Assembly: GCA_963816975.1 (NCBI GenBank)
Contig: CAWFMD010000003.1
Coordinates: 124,001-188,000 of the forward strand
Direction: 5' to 3'
From: DASRIA01 sp963816975
Lineage (GTDB): Bacteria > Actinomycetota > Thermoleophilia > Solirubrobacterales > JBBDJG01
DNA length: 64,000 bases
Below are positions 10,025-18,298 of the stretch, in pieces. The position numbers were made by a program, and so were the translations under genes. Each line of letters opens with the position of its first letter. Position 1 is the first letter of the stretch. The notes under the pieces were generated by a model. That model made no database searches. It was not told the origin of the DNA and saw only the letters and a program-made list of their open reading frames with translations.

Positions 10025-11146
10025 TCAGGCGGCGGCCGGCACGCCGGCCTTGTCCTGCGCCAGGCCGGCATCGGCCGAGCCCGACTCCAGTTCGCGCAGC
10101 CCGAAGGCCTCCACCGGCGCGAGCGCCCCGCTGCCGGTGATGGCGCCAGTGGCGGCGCGAGACGCCGCCCAGGCCATGATGTCCCGCGTGTACGTGTAGC
10201 CGTTCACGCCGGTGAGGTGGACCTCCGCGAGTGCGGCGCCGGTCCGGTCGTACGCGATCCCGACGATGTGCGACCCGCTGCGCGCGCGCTGCTCGGCATC
10301 CGGCCCGCCGGTCGAGCCCTTCACGAGCCGCTCGGTGAGGGCGCTGGTCAGCGCCCGCGCGCCGGGCAGGGCCATCAGCCCGGCGCCGATCGCGGAGCTC
10401 ACCTGCATGGGCCGCGACAACGGTCCAAACCATCCGAGGTACGCGTTCACCTCACGGAGCTGGGGGGCGAACCGCGGCAGCCCGAAGTGGTCCGAGGCGC
10501 CGATGCTGACCCCCGGCCGCTGCTTTCCACCGACATCGAAGGTCCGCAGCCGCTTGGCTCCCCGTTCGGTCACGATCCGCCCGTCGCGCCACGCATACGA
10601 CGGCGCCACCACCGCACCGGCGAGCGATGCGCGCGTGCCACCGCTCATGCCGCTCTGGGAGTTGCCCGTGAAGAAGTAGCCGGTGTCCACGCGCACGGCC
10701 TCCGCTCCCGCGCGCTCGAGCGCAAGCGCTCCCGCGAGGTTACCCGGCACGAAGTCGTAGCCCATCGCCGTCAGCAGGGCGCAGCCGGCCCGCTCGGCGG
10801 CTCCGCCGTAGCGCTCGAACACCTCCCGGATGAACGGCGGCTCGCCCGTGGAGTCGATGTAGTGCGCCCCGGCTGCGATCGCCGCTTCCACGGCCGGCCG
10901 GCCGAATCTCATGAACGGCCCCACGGTCGCGACCAGCACGTCGCCGCGCTCGACGAGCGCACCGCACGACTCGGGACTGCCCACGTCCGCGACGGCGGTG
11001 TCGAGGCTGCCCAGCTCCGCGGCGAGCGACTCCAGGCGCCCGGCGTGGCGGCCGGCCAGCACGGGCCGCTCTCCCCGGCCGACCAGCGCCTCGGCGATCA
11101 GCCGCCCGGTGTAGCCGGTCGCTCCGAACAGGACGATGCGGGACAT
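10025..11146 (-). CDS. Saccharopine dehydrogenase-like NAD(P)-binding protein (trans-acting enoyl reductase type)
   Basis: A 373-residue protein with an N-terminal Rossmann motif (VLFGATGYTGRLIAEAL) and the family segments GPFMRFGRPAVEAA and HYIDSTGEPPFIREVF. These are typical of saccharopine-reductase-like proteins annotated as trans-acting enoyl reductases. The substrate is unknown. No polyketide cluster is adjacent, so an enoyl-reductase role is not supported by context. It is convergent with the propeller gene, only 15 nt from its stop. Confidence 0.8.
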   Translation of the reverse strand: MSRIVLFGATGYTGRLIAEALVGRGERPVLAGRHAGRLESLAAELGSLDTAVADVGSPESCGALVERGDVLVATVGPFMRFGRPAVEAAIAAGAHYIDSTGEPPFIREVFERYGGAAERAGCALLTAMGYDFVPGNLAGALALERAGAEAVRVDTGYFFTGNSQSGMSGGTRASLAGAVVAPSYAWRDGRIVTERGAKRLRTFDVGGKQRPGVSIGASDHFGLPRFAPQLREVNAYLGWFGPLSRPMQVSSAIGAGLMALPGARALTSALTERLVKGSTGGPDAEQRARSGSHIVGIAYDRTGAALAEVHLTGVNGYTYTRDIMAWAASRAATGAITGSGALAPVEAFGLRELESGSADAGLAQDKAGVPAAA

Positions 11147-11155
11147 GGCCGAAGC

Positions 11156-11608
11156 CTACTCGGACTCCGGTGCGACGCGTGCGTCGCGCAACGCGTCCTG
11201 CGAATCGGAGTAGACCTGCATCGCCACGGCCCGGCCGTCGACCACGGTCCACAGGTGCGCGATCTCCTCTTCGACCGGCACGCCGCTGCCGCGCCCGCGC
11301 CCGGTCATTCTCAGCACGACGACCACATGCCGGTTCCCGACGCCGATCACGTCGATGGGGTCCAACGTGAACTCCTCGAAGGTCTCGTCGCTGGACTCGA
11401 GCGCCAGCCGCACGCCCTCGCGCCCACGATAGGTCTGCGGGTCCGGCGCCTCCGGCCGGTCGCGGATCTCGATGTCCTCGGAGATCAGCTCCCACACCTC
11501 GGAGTCCGCCGCGGCGACCCCGTCCGGGCCGATCGACTCGTAGGCCTGGCGCACCAGCGCGACGTTGCGCTCGGTGAGGAACCCCTGTCGATCGGCGAGG
11601 TCAGCCAC
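11156..11608 (-). CDS. SnoaL/NTF2-like protein
   Basis: A 150-residue small alpha+beta protein. The pattern ERNVALVRQAYESIGPDG followed by EDIEIRDRPEAPDPQTYRG and FTLDPIDVIGVGNRHVVVV fits the SnoaL/NTF2 fold (ketosteroid-isomerase-like). GTG 11608 was chosen: GGAG lies about 7 nt upstream, and it overlaps the phosphopantetheinyl transferase stop by 8 nt. An open frame extends further upstream but runs over that gene. The ligand or reaction is unknown. Confidence 0.72.
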   Translation of the reverse strand: MADLADRQGFLTERNVALVRQAYESIGPDGVAAADSEVWELISEDIEIRDRPEAPDPQTYRGREGVRLALESSDETFEEFTLDPIDVIGVGNRHVVVVLRMTGRGRGSGVPVEEEIAHLWTVVDGRAVAMQVYSDSQDALRDARVAPESE

Positions 11609-12176
11609 GCGGCATCTCCAGCGTCCGCAGGTTGACCTGCCAGCCGGCGCCCGGCGCCGCCAACGCCGCCGCATGACCCGCCGGGGCCGGCAGCTGGGCG
11701 ACCTGCCAGGCCTCCACCGCCGCCCGCGGCCGCCCGGCCAGCAGCCCAGCCAGGGAGAAGCGCCCAAGCCCATGCCCGAGACCAGTGCCGAGAGCCTTCA
11801 CGTACGCCTCCTTGCCGGTCCAGCAACGGTGGAAGGCGGCGGCGCGCGCAGGCGGGGAAAGGGACTCGAGCGCGGCGATCTCGTCCTCCGCGAACATGCG
11901 CCGCGCGATGCGTTCCACGGGCCGCCCCACTCTGATCCGCTCGACGTCGACACCCACCGGGTGGTCCTGCGCGACGGCGACCAGCGCGACCTCGCCGGAC
12001 CGCGAGAAGCTGAACTCGAGCGCGTGCCCGCGCACACCCGGCTTGCCGTGCGGTCCGCGCTCGAACACCGGCTCCTCCCCCAGGTAGACCGACAGCACGG
12101 CGCGCAGCGGCGCGCGGCGATGGTGGCCTGGACCGGTCCGCACCTGCCAGACGTCGATCACATCTCGCGCAGGCAT
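11601..12176 (-). CDS. 4'-phosphopantetheinyl transferase (Sfp/AcpT type)
   Basis: About 191 residues. The diagnostic motifs are VGVDVERIRVGRPVERIA and, about 45 residues later, FHRCWTGKEAYVKALGTGL, which hold the Mg and CoA-binding Asp, Glu and Lys. The enzyme moves phosphopantetheine from CoA to carrier-protein serines. The start is ATG 12176, with ATG 12200 as an alternative; either overlaps the end of the DUF192 gene. The adjacent SnoaL gene overlaps its stop, so the three minus-strand genes form one unit. No carrier-protein synthase lies nearby. Confidence 0.85.
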   Translation of the reverse strand: MPARDVIDVWQVRTGPGHHRRAPLRAVLSVYLGEEPVFERGPHGKPGVRGHALEFSFSRSGEVALVAVAQDHPVGVDVERIRVGRPVERIARRMFAEDEIAALESLSPPARAAAFHRCWTGKEAYVKALGTGLGHGLGRFSLAGLLAGRPRAAVEAWQVAQLPAPAGHAAALAAPGAGWQVNLRTLEMPRG

Positions 12177-12538
12177 GGTCTGAAGGTAACAGCCGTGCAT
12201 CCCGCCCCCAGCGCGCCCGCCGGCGCCTCGAGCACGGCCGTGCGCCGCGGGGGCCGGGCGACCCGCTCCGCCCGGCGCGGCGAGACGGCCTCGCGCAGGG
12301 TCAAGAACGTCGAGACCCGCGCCGGGGGCCACTCCAGGAAAACGATGTCGAGCCGAAAGCGCATCCCCCAGGTGTGGACCGCCGCGCAGTTCGGGATCAG
12401 CAGGGCCCGCCCCGCCGGGATTCCAGTGAGCCCGGCCAGTCCCAGCAGGCGCTGACGGGGGGAACGGGCGACCCACACGAGCAGCTCTCCCTCTCCGACC
12501 TCGGCGACCAGCGTCTGGGCGAACCGAAAGCGCCGCAT
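12158..12538 (-). CDS. DUF192 family protein
   Basis: A 126-residue protein with the DUF192 pattern: VARSPRQRLLGLAGL near residue 25, then HTWGMRFRLDIVFLE near residue 55. Many homologues are exported, but no signal peptide is visible here. The function of the family is not established. It is the first gene of the unit with the phosphopantetheinyl transferase and is divergent from the gene at 12671. Confidence 0.78.
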   Translation of the reverse strand: MRRFRFAQTLVAEVGEGELLVWVARSPRQRLLGLAGLTGIPAGRALLIPNCAAVHTWGMRFRLDIVFLEWPPARVSTFLTLREAVSPRRAERVARPPRRTAVLEAPAGALGAGCTAVTFRPCLREM

Positions 12539-12670
12539 TTCAAGGTAAGGGCCGGACTGCCCGAAAATGATCGAGGACGTGCAAAGCGCCTGTCAGGGCC
12601 TCGCGCGAGGGCAGGAGTCGCCCGTAAGATTCAGACGCGCACCTGCGGTGCCGGGGCGAGAGCCAGGGAC

Positions 12671-13141
12671 ATGTCAAGAGACAACACCAAGAAACGCGGC
12701 AACTACAACTCCGGCGAGGACTACGTCCTCGAATACGGGGAGCTGCGCTTCACCTTCAACGAGGAGGACTTCCGGCAGCGGGTCGAACAGGCGGCCGTGA
12801 AGCTCAGCTTCGTGAAGCCCGGGCTCGCGACCGAGGAGCTCGACGACCTCGTCAACCTGGCCGTCAACGGGGAGATCCGTGAAGCGTCCTCACCGCTCGG
12901 CGAGCACGTGAACGAACGTTGGTACGAGCTGGTCGGTCCCGCCGACCGTTCGCTCGTCCATTGGCTGCGCCGGCTCGTGTTCCGCGGCGCCTGGCTCGAC
13001 CAGCGTGTCAAGGAAGGCGAGCTGGACATCTACTTCCACGAGGACACGCACAGCTTCGGCTATGTGCAGCCGGACCGCGACTCGGAGCTGATCGAGCTGT
13101 CGCCGGAACCTTCGTGGAAGCCCGTGGCCTACCCCAACTGA
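12671..13141 (+). CDS. Conserved hypothetical protein, acidic, 156 aa
   Basis: Not recognised. ATG 12671 begins a charged, soluble 156-residue protein with no signal peptide or membrane segment. It contains EDYVLEYGELRFTFNEEDF and HWLRRLVFRGAWLDQ, and ends with a YFHEDTHSFGYVQPDRD region. The open frame extends upstream to 12374, but that part overlaps the DUF192 gene. It converges on the Rho-like gene at 13170, leaving 28 nt between stops. Confidence 0.6.
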   Translation: MSRDNTKKRGNYNSGEDYVLEYGELRFTFNEEDFRQRVEQAAVKLSFVKPGLATEELDDLVNLAVNGEIREASSPLGEHVNERWYELVGPADRSLVHWLRRLVFRGAWLDQRVKEGELDIYFHEDTHSFGYVQPDRDSELIELSPEPSWKPVAYPN

Positions 13142-13169
13142 GCGCCGTCGGCGCTCCCGGAATCTTCCG

Positions 13170-14423
13170 CTAGGACGATTCCGGCTCTTCTCTGGCCCGC
13201 TCCGCCAGGAAGTCCCAAGCCTCGGCCGGATCGAGCGAGCGCGCGACGCCGCGAATGTTCTCGAGCACACGCCGGCGGTCCTCGCCGACCAGCGCGTCCT
13301 CTCCCAGGGTGCGCGATCGGCCGGCGTCGATCGCCGGATGCATGCCGCGTCCGGCCAGCTCGGCGCTGAGCCGCACGACCATGTTCGCGCTGTCCTCGAC
13401 CGACTCGTGCAGGAGGGCCTCGAACGAAGAGTCCGATTCGACGTGCGCGGCCGCGATCAACGTCAATGATCCGCGACCGGCGCCGGCGTCGCGGGCGGCC
13501 GCGAACCAGCGCTTGGCCGACTCCACCGCCTCCACCCTGTCCTGCCCGGCGAGCGCGTACGCGCGCGCCAGACGGCTGAGCGAGTCGACCAGGAGTACCA
13601 CGTCCTCCCCGCGCTCGGCGGAGCCCTTCGCGTCCTCGAGCGCGCGCTCGGCGAGCGCCACCTGCTCGCCCGGCGTGCTGCCCGAGTCGGCTGCCCTGAC
13701 GTCCAGCCCCGCGTCCCACTCGGGGACTTCCTCGGGCCGCACGTCGATCAGGACCGCGCTCGCACGCACTCCCGCACTGGCCAGGCTGCCGCCGATCGCG
13801 CGCAGCAACGCCGTCGCGCCGCTTGCGGGCGGGCCGGCGATCAGCCCGCGCTGGCCGTGCCCGGCCGGAGCGACGATCTCGACCATGCGCATGGCCGGCG
13901 CGCCGCCCAGCGGCAGGGGGCGACTGGGCCGCCGCACCGGGAGGTCGTCGAACGCGCTGCGACGCTGCCCGCCCTCGAGCTCCTCGAGGCTCCGCAGGGC
14001 AGCGGGAGACCGGCGCTCGGGCGTGCGCGATCGGGCGTGCGGGCGCTCCGGCCTGGGGCGCTCCGGCCTGGGGCGCTCCGGTCGCGCGCGTTCCGGGCGG
14101 GGACGCTCGCGTCGGGGGCGTGCCGGCTCCGGTTCGGGCCGGGACCGCGCGGCGGTCGCGGCCGTGCCGGGCGGCGCTACCTCCCCACCGCTCAGCGCCG
14201 CGACGAGCTGCTCCTTGCGCAACAGGCGGTAGCGCGACACGCCGGTCTCGGCGGCGAGTTGATGCAGGTCCGCGAGCGACCGGCCCTCCAGCTCCGCCGC
14301 CGTGAAGGCGGGGGCGATCACCGGCACAGGCGCCGCGGCGGGCGCGGGCCTCTCGGTCTGTGTCTCCGGTGCGCCCGGAGACTCTGGGCTAAGCCGACGC
14401 CGGCTGCTTCGAAACCAGCTCAC
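13170..14423 (-). CDS. Rho-like protein with a degenerate ATPase site
   Basis: A 417-residue paralogue of transcription terminator Rho. Residues 38-80 are a Rho N-terminal helical domain (ELEGRSLADLHQLAAETGVS). An Arg/Pro-rich linker (repeats of RPERP) follows. From about residue 180 there is a Rho RecA-like core: GQRGLIAGPP, VVLLVDSLSRLARAYA and MHPAIDAGRSRT. The Walker A loop reads GPPASGAT where Rho has PPKAGKT, so both lysines are alanine. The Rho DERPEEV motif reads DVRPEEV. The cold-shock-like RNA-binding domain appears absent. ATP hydrolysis is therefore doubtful. It overlaps the transaldolase-like gene by 35 nt. Confidence 0.78.
   Translation of the reverse strand: MSWFRSSRRRLSPESPGAPETQTERPAPAAAPVPVIAPAFTAAELEGRSLADLHQLAAETGVSRYRLLRKEQLVAALSGGEVAPPGTAATAARSRPEPEPARPRRERPRPERARPERPRPERPRPERPHARSRTPERRSPAALRSLEELEGGQRRSAFDDLPVRRPSRPLPLGGAPAMRMVEIVAPAGHGQRGLIAGPPASGATALLRAIGGSLASAGVRASAVLIDVRPEEVPEWDAGLDVRAADSGSTPGEQVALAERALEDAKGSAERGEDVVLLVDSLSRLARAYALAGQDRVEAVESAKRWFAAARDAGAGRGSLTLIAAAHVESDSSFEALLHESVEDSANMVVRLSAELAGRGMHPAIDAGRSRTLGEDALVGEDRRRVLENIRGVARSLDPAEAWDFLAERAREEPESS
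14041..14081. repeat. 15-bp tandem repeat in the Rho-like linker
   Basis: GGGCGCTCCGGCCTG occurs at 14041-14055 and 14056-14070, with 11 bases of a third copy. On the minus strand it encodes the RPERP repeats of the linker. It is a likely site for length variation. Confidence 0.85.
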
Positions 14424-15081
14424 GAAGCCACTCGACGAACTCAGGACGGGACTCCCAGTCGGCCTTGAAGCGCTCCCGGCCCGATTCGGTCAGCGGGTGC
14501 GCGAGCATCTGGCGGAAGACCTTCGTCGGCACCGTTGCGACCTCGCACCCGAGCCGCGCCGCAGTCACGACGTGCTCCGGATGCCGGATCGATGCGGCCA
14601 GAACCTCGGTCGTGGTCCCGCCCGGCCGCAGGGTGGCGACGATCTCCTGAACGACCGCAGAGGAATCGATCGAGATGTCGTCGAGCCGCCCCATGAAGCA
14701 CGACGCGTAGGTGGCGCCGGCCTGTGCCGTCAGCAGCGCCTGATTGGCGGAGAAGACAAGGGTCATGTTGACCCGGATCCCCTGATCGGACAGTGCCCGC
14801 GTGGCTGCGAGGCCCTCGTGCGAGAAGGGCACCTTGACGACCACGTGCTCGTGCAGCTTGGCGAGCGCACGACCCTCCTCGATCATGCCGGGCGCATCGT
14901 CCGACACCACCTCAGCACTCACGGGGCCGCCCACGAGGTCGCAGATCCGGCGCACGATGTCGCCGGGGTCGCCCTTCTCCTTCGCGAGCAGCGAGGGGTT
15001 CGTCGTCGCGCCGGAGAGGATTCCCCACGCCGCGATCTCCTCCACCTCGGCCACGGAACCTGTGTCTATGAAGAACCTCAT
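14389..15081 (-). CDS. Transaldolase / fructose-6-phosphate aldolase-like
   Basis: A 230-residue member of the short transaldolase family. It starts MRFFIDTGSVAEVEEIA, has GATTNPSLLAKE near residue 25, and has the Schiff-base lysine region HVVVKVPFSHEGLAA near residue 85. Length and the early TTNPSL motif match the short TalC/Fsa group. Transaldolase and aldolase activity cannot be told apart from sequence alone. It lies 103 nt downstream of the 2-phosphoglycerate kinase gene and overlaps the Rho-like gene, consistent with a common transcript. Confidence 0.87.
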   Translation of the reverse strand: MRFFIDTGSVAEVEEIAAWGILSGATTNPSLLAKEKGDPGDIVRRICDLVGGPVSAEVVSDDAPGMIEEGRALAKLHEHVVVKVPFSHEGLAATRALSDQGIRVNMTLVFSANQALLTAQAGATYASCFMGRLDDISIDSSAVVQEIVATLRPGGTTTEVLAASIRHPEHVVTAARLGCEVATVPTKVFRQMLAHPLTESGRERFKADWESRPEFVEWLRELVSKQPASA

Positions 15082-15184
15082 CGCGCCATTCCCTTCTCCG
15101 AGCCACCGTTGCCCGGGCCGGGCAACGGTTTAGAGATTAGCGCCCATCCCGGTAGGGACTGTGACCCCGGAGGGATCCTGGGAG

Positions 15185-16129
15185 CTACGGGGCTCGCGAT
15201 GGATGCTTGGCGCCGGAGGCCGCACCCACGGCATCGAGCACCACCTCGAGCACAGTGCGCCACATCGCCTCGAGGCCGTGACCAGAGGCCTCGATCACCG
15301 GCACGCCGGCGGCCTCGGCCTGTTCCACCAGATGCTCCTGGAGCGCGCGGATGCGGTCGAGCGCCTCCAGGTAGCGCCCGGGGGCCCGCAGGGTCTGCAT
15401 GCCGCGGGTGTGGAAGTGCTGGCGGTGCTCCGCCTCGTCGCGCACGGCCAGCACCACCCTGACCGTCGTGGCCCGCTCGCACAGGTGCGCGCTGGGGATG
15501 TCCGGCAGCAGGTGCACGCCCTCGACGACCAGTGGAGTCCGGTCCGAGATCGCGCGCTCGACGACGGCGTCGAGGCCGGGCGCGATGTCGTGTGCCTGGC
15601 GCACGAAGCCGGCCACCGTGCCCACGGAGTCGTCCGTTTGCGTCGTCAGCGCGCGGGACACGTCGAAGGAGGAGTGGTGGACCGAGGGCAGGAAATCGTG
15701 CGACAAGAACGCGCGCACCACCTGGCGCACCTGGTCGGTCGCGATCACGTGCGGGATCCCGAGCCGCCCGGCCAGCTGGGTCGCGACGGTCGACTTCCCG
15801 ACTCCGGTGACGCCGCCGAGCAGCACCAGCAGCGGCCGCTCCAGGTTCCGCACCTTCCACCACTGCCGGAAGCGGGCCAGCACGGGCTCGCCCTCACCGG
15901 CGGCCACGACCTGCTCGGCGACCGCGCGCAGCTCGTCCACCCCGATCTCCGCGGACTCGCGCTCCATCAGGCGCGCCTCGATCTGCTGCGCGAGCTCGAA
16001 GGAGCGCGCCGACGGCAGCCCCGTGGCCATCAGCGACTGCGCCATCAGGCCCTTGGAGTAGGGCAGCCCGTAGTCGCTGCGCACGACGACCGTGGGGGGC
16101 GCACGGCGTGGGCTCGAGTCCGAGCTCAC
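15185..16129 (-). CDS. pgk2: 2-phosphoglycerate kinase
   Basis: A 314-residue protein with an ATP-cone-like N-terminal region (VVVRSDYGLPYSKGLMAQSL) and a P-loop kinase domain (LLGGVTGVGKSTVATQLA, then GIPHVIATDQVRQVVR). This layout matches archaeal 2-phosphoglycerate kinase, which makes 2,3-diphosphoglycerate from 2-phosphoglycerate and ATP. GTG 16129 forms a GTGA overlap with the stop of the cyclic 2,3-diphosphoglycerate synthetase gene, so the two are translationally coupled. Together they would supply both steps to cyclic 2,3-diphosphoglycerate. Confidence 0.85.
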   Translation of the reverse strand: MSSDSSPRRAPPTVVVRSDYGLPYSKGLMAQSLMATGLPSARSFELAQQIEARLMERESAEIGVDELRAVAEQVVAAGEGEPVLARFRQWWKVRNLERPLLVLLGGVTGVGKSTVATQLAGRLGIPHVIATDQVRQVVRAFLSHDFLPSVHHSSFDVSRALTTQTDDSVGTVAGFVRQAHDIAPGLDAVVERAISDRTPLVVEGVHLLPDIPSAHLCERATTVRVVLAVRDEAEHRQHFHTRGMQTLRAPGRYLEALDRIRALQEHLVEQAEAAGVPVIEASGHGLEAMWRTVLEVVLDAVGAASGAKHPSRAP

Positions 16130-17493
16130 CGGCGCGCCCCGACGACCGGGCCCGTGGCGTTCGCGCGGGCGGCCGCGACCAGCTCGAGCAGCGCCTCGTC
16201 GAGCGGCCGCTCGCCCTCGTCGGCGAGCGGGCGGTTGCGCAGGAACACGACTCGCGCGCCGGCGCGCGCGGCGGCCTCTGCGACGACGTCGATCGCGGCC
16301 GCCTTCAGCTCCGTGAGAAACACGTCGCAGCGCTCGCGCACCGCCGCCTCGACGTCGCGTGCGAGGGCTTCGCGTCGTGCCAGGTTCGCGGAGAAGACGC
16401 GCGGCTCGACCCCGTGCTGCGCGAGGCCCTCCCGCAGATTCGCCTCCGCCCCGGGCCCGGCCGTCACGAAACACGCCACCCGCGCCGCCTGCGGAACCGG
16501 GGCGGCGGGCTCCGGGCGCAGGGCGCAGCACACCGTGCGCTCCGGCGGAACCCAGCGCGCGAGCCCGGCCTCGAGCCGCCGCCGCGCGGGCGCCACGAGC
16601 CCGGCGGCGCCCAGCACCACGAGCAGATCCGCGCGCAGCAGGCGCAGCGGACCGAGATCGGACAGCGCCTGCGTGCCGGCGCCCGCGGCGGGGGTCACGC
16701 AAACGGTCGCGTGGGCGCGCACCGGTGGCAGCGCGGCGCCGCTGCCCTCGAGCACCACTACGCCGGGCCGCTCGCGCAGCGCGACGTCGAGGCCCTCGAG
16801 CACGTTCGACTCGAACGTCTCGCCCGCCGGACCTTCGCCGCAGCGCCGGCAACCGACGGTGGTGACCCCCGCGAGCACCGCGTCCTCCAGGTAGTCCGAA
16901 GCCGCGTGGCCCCCGCCGCGGGCGATCTCCAGCAGTCGGCCGACGTCGGGAGCCTCGGCCGCCCGGACCACGACCGGCGCGGGCGGCCCGCCCCGCCCCA
17001 TCGACACCACCACCGGATCGGCTCCCGAATCCCGCAGCAGCGCGGCCAGATGGGTGCCCAGCGCCGTCTTGCCCGTGCGCTTGCCGGTCCCGATCACGGC
17101 GACCAGCGGGACCCCGCCCGTGTCCCGCGCGAGCGCCGGCGGCGGCGCCAGCGAGAGCCCGGGGGCGCGGTACTCGAGGCCGACGTCGAGCGCGACCGCG
17201 GCCAGCTCCATCCGGGAGTCCGGGTCGAGCACCGGCTCTCCCGACAGGTCCATCACGGCTTCCGCCGGCGTCGCGGCGGCGAGCGCGCGCAGCGTCGCGC
17301 GGCGGTCCGCCCCGGGCAGGGTCACAGCACGGCCGTACGCGGCCGGCAGATCCGCGAGCACGTCGCCCGCGACCTTCTCCTGCCCACCCGCGAACAGCAC
17401 GGCCGCAATCTCGTGCTCGGCCTCCAGCCTGTCGAGCGCCGCGCGCGCGACGCCGGGGTGGTGCTCGCCGTCTACGAGGGCGATGACGCGCAT
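16126..17493 (-). CDS. cpgS: Cyclic 2,3-diphosphoglycerate synthetase
   Basis: A 455-residue protein. It opens with MRVIALVDGEHHPGVARAAL and AAVLFAGGQEKV, has a P-loop GTGKRTGKTALGTHLAALL near residue 135, and a cysteine pair VGCRRCGEGPAGETF near residue 215. These match the synthetase that cyclises 2,3-diphosphoglycerate with ATP in hyperthermophilic methanogens. The coupled 2-phosphoglycerate kinase gene downstream strongly supports the assignment. Whether the bacterium accumulates the product is unknown. Confidence 0.83.
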   Translation of the reverse strand: MRVIALVDGEHHPGVARAALDRLEAEHEIAAVLFAGGQEKVAGDVLADLPAAYGRAVTLPGADRRATLRALAAATPAEAVMDLSGEPVLDPDSRMELAAVALDVGLEYRAPGLSLAPPPALARDTGGVPLVAVIGTGKRTGKTALGTHLAALLRDSGADPVVVSMGRGGPPAPVVVRAAEAPDVGRLLEIARGGGHAASDYLEDAVLAGVTTVGCRRCGEGPAGETFESNVLEGLDVALRERPGVVVLEGSGAALPPVRAHATVCVTPAAGAGTQALSDLGPLRLLRADLLVVLGAAGLVAPARRRLEAGLARWVPPERTVCCALRPEPAAPVPQAARVACFVTAGPGAEANLREGLAQHGVEPRVFSANLARREALARDVEAAVRERCDVFLTELKAAAIDVVAEAAARAGARVVFLRNRPLADEGERPLDEALLELVAAARANATGPVVGARR

Positions 17494-17506
17494 CGCGGCG
17501 GCCGGC

Positions 17507-18298
17507 TCACCCGTCCCTCCACCGGGAGGAAGTCGGCAAGCCCGCCTTCTCGTACTCGTGGGGCGTGTCGCGCGACCACTCGATGATTGGTTCCTCCCCG
17601 TCGAACGGGTACCGGCGCACGATGCGCACGGAGTGCGGGTCGATCTCGACCATGTTGTAACAGGGGCGGGTGTGCCCGCGCAGCCGCAGCGTCGAGACGG
17701 TGCCGGTCGTCACGACGAACATGTCCTCCAGGCGCCAGGCATAGGGCACGTGCTTGTGCCCCGCCAGCACGAGGTTCACCTGGGAGCGCAGCAGGACCTC
17801 GAGCAGGTCGCCCGCGTCGTGCACGATGTTGCGCTCACGGCCCGTCCCCGGGACGGGCAGCAGGTGGTGGTGCAGCACGAAGATCCGCAGGTCCGCCGGG
17901 CGGGAGAAGCTCTGCTCGATGTGCTCGTATCGGTTGCGCCCGATCTGGCCGTGGTTGAGGTCGGGCTCAGAGGAATCCTCGGCCACGATCGAGACACCGT
18001 TCTGGTGGAGCTGGGAATGGCGGGGGCCGAACATCTCCTCGAAGTGCACGTAGCCGACGTTGCGGGAGTCGTGGTTGCCGGGGACGACGATCAGCTGCTC
18101 GCACTCGATCCGGTCCACGAACTCGCGCGCGACCTGGTACTCGCCCCGGAAGCCGTCCGCGGTGAGGTCGCCGCTGATCACGGTGACGCCCGGCTGAAGG
18201 TCGTTGATCTCTTCGATGGCGCGCTCGAGCAGCTCCGCCTGGAAGTGCGGCGAGCCGCAGTGCAGGTCGGATATGTGCGCGATCCGCAGCGTGCTCAT
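17507..18298 (-). CDS. Calcineurin-like metallophosphoesterase
   Basis: A 263-residue class III phosphodiesterase-type protein. All metal-binding motifs are present in order: ISDLHCG, SGDLTADG, VPGNHDSRN, LHHHLLP and LAGHKHVP. It resembles CpdA-type cyclic nucleotide phosphodiesterases, but the substrate is not determined. The start ATG overlaps the folP stop (ATGA), and the next gene begins 13 nt after its stop. A role against a phosphodiester product of this operon is only a guess. Confidence 0.87.
   Translation of the reverse strand: MSTLRIAHISDLHCGSPHFQAELLERAIEEINDLQPGVTVISGDLTADGFRGEYQVAREFVDRIECEQLIVVPGNHDSRNVGYVHFEEMFGPRHSQLHQNGVSIVAEDSSEPDLNHGQIGRNRYEHIEQSFSRPADLRIFVLHHHLLPVPGTGRERNIVHDAGDLLEVLLRSQVNLVLAGHKHVPYAWRLEDMFVVTTGTVSTLRLRGHTRPCYNMVEIDPHSVRIVRRYPFDGEEPIIEWSRDTPHEYEKAGLPTSSRWRDG

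Noticed and set aside
11601..12200. Phosphopantetheinyl transferase as the marker of a polyketide or peptide cluster
   Set aside because: No synthase, carrier protein or tailoring genes are nearby; such transferases often stand alone.
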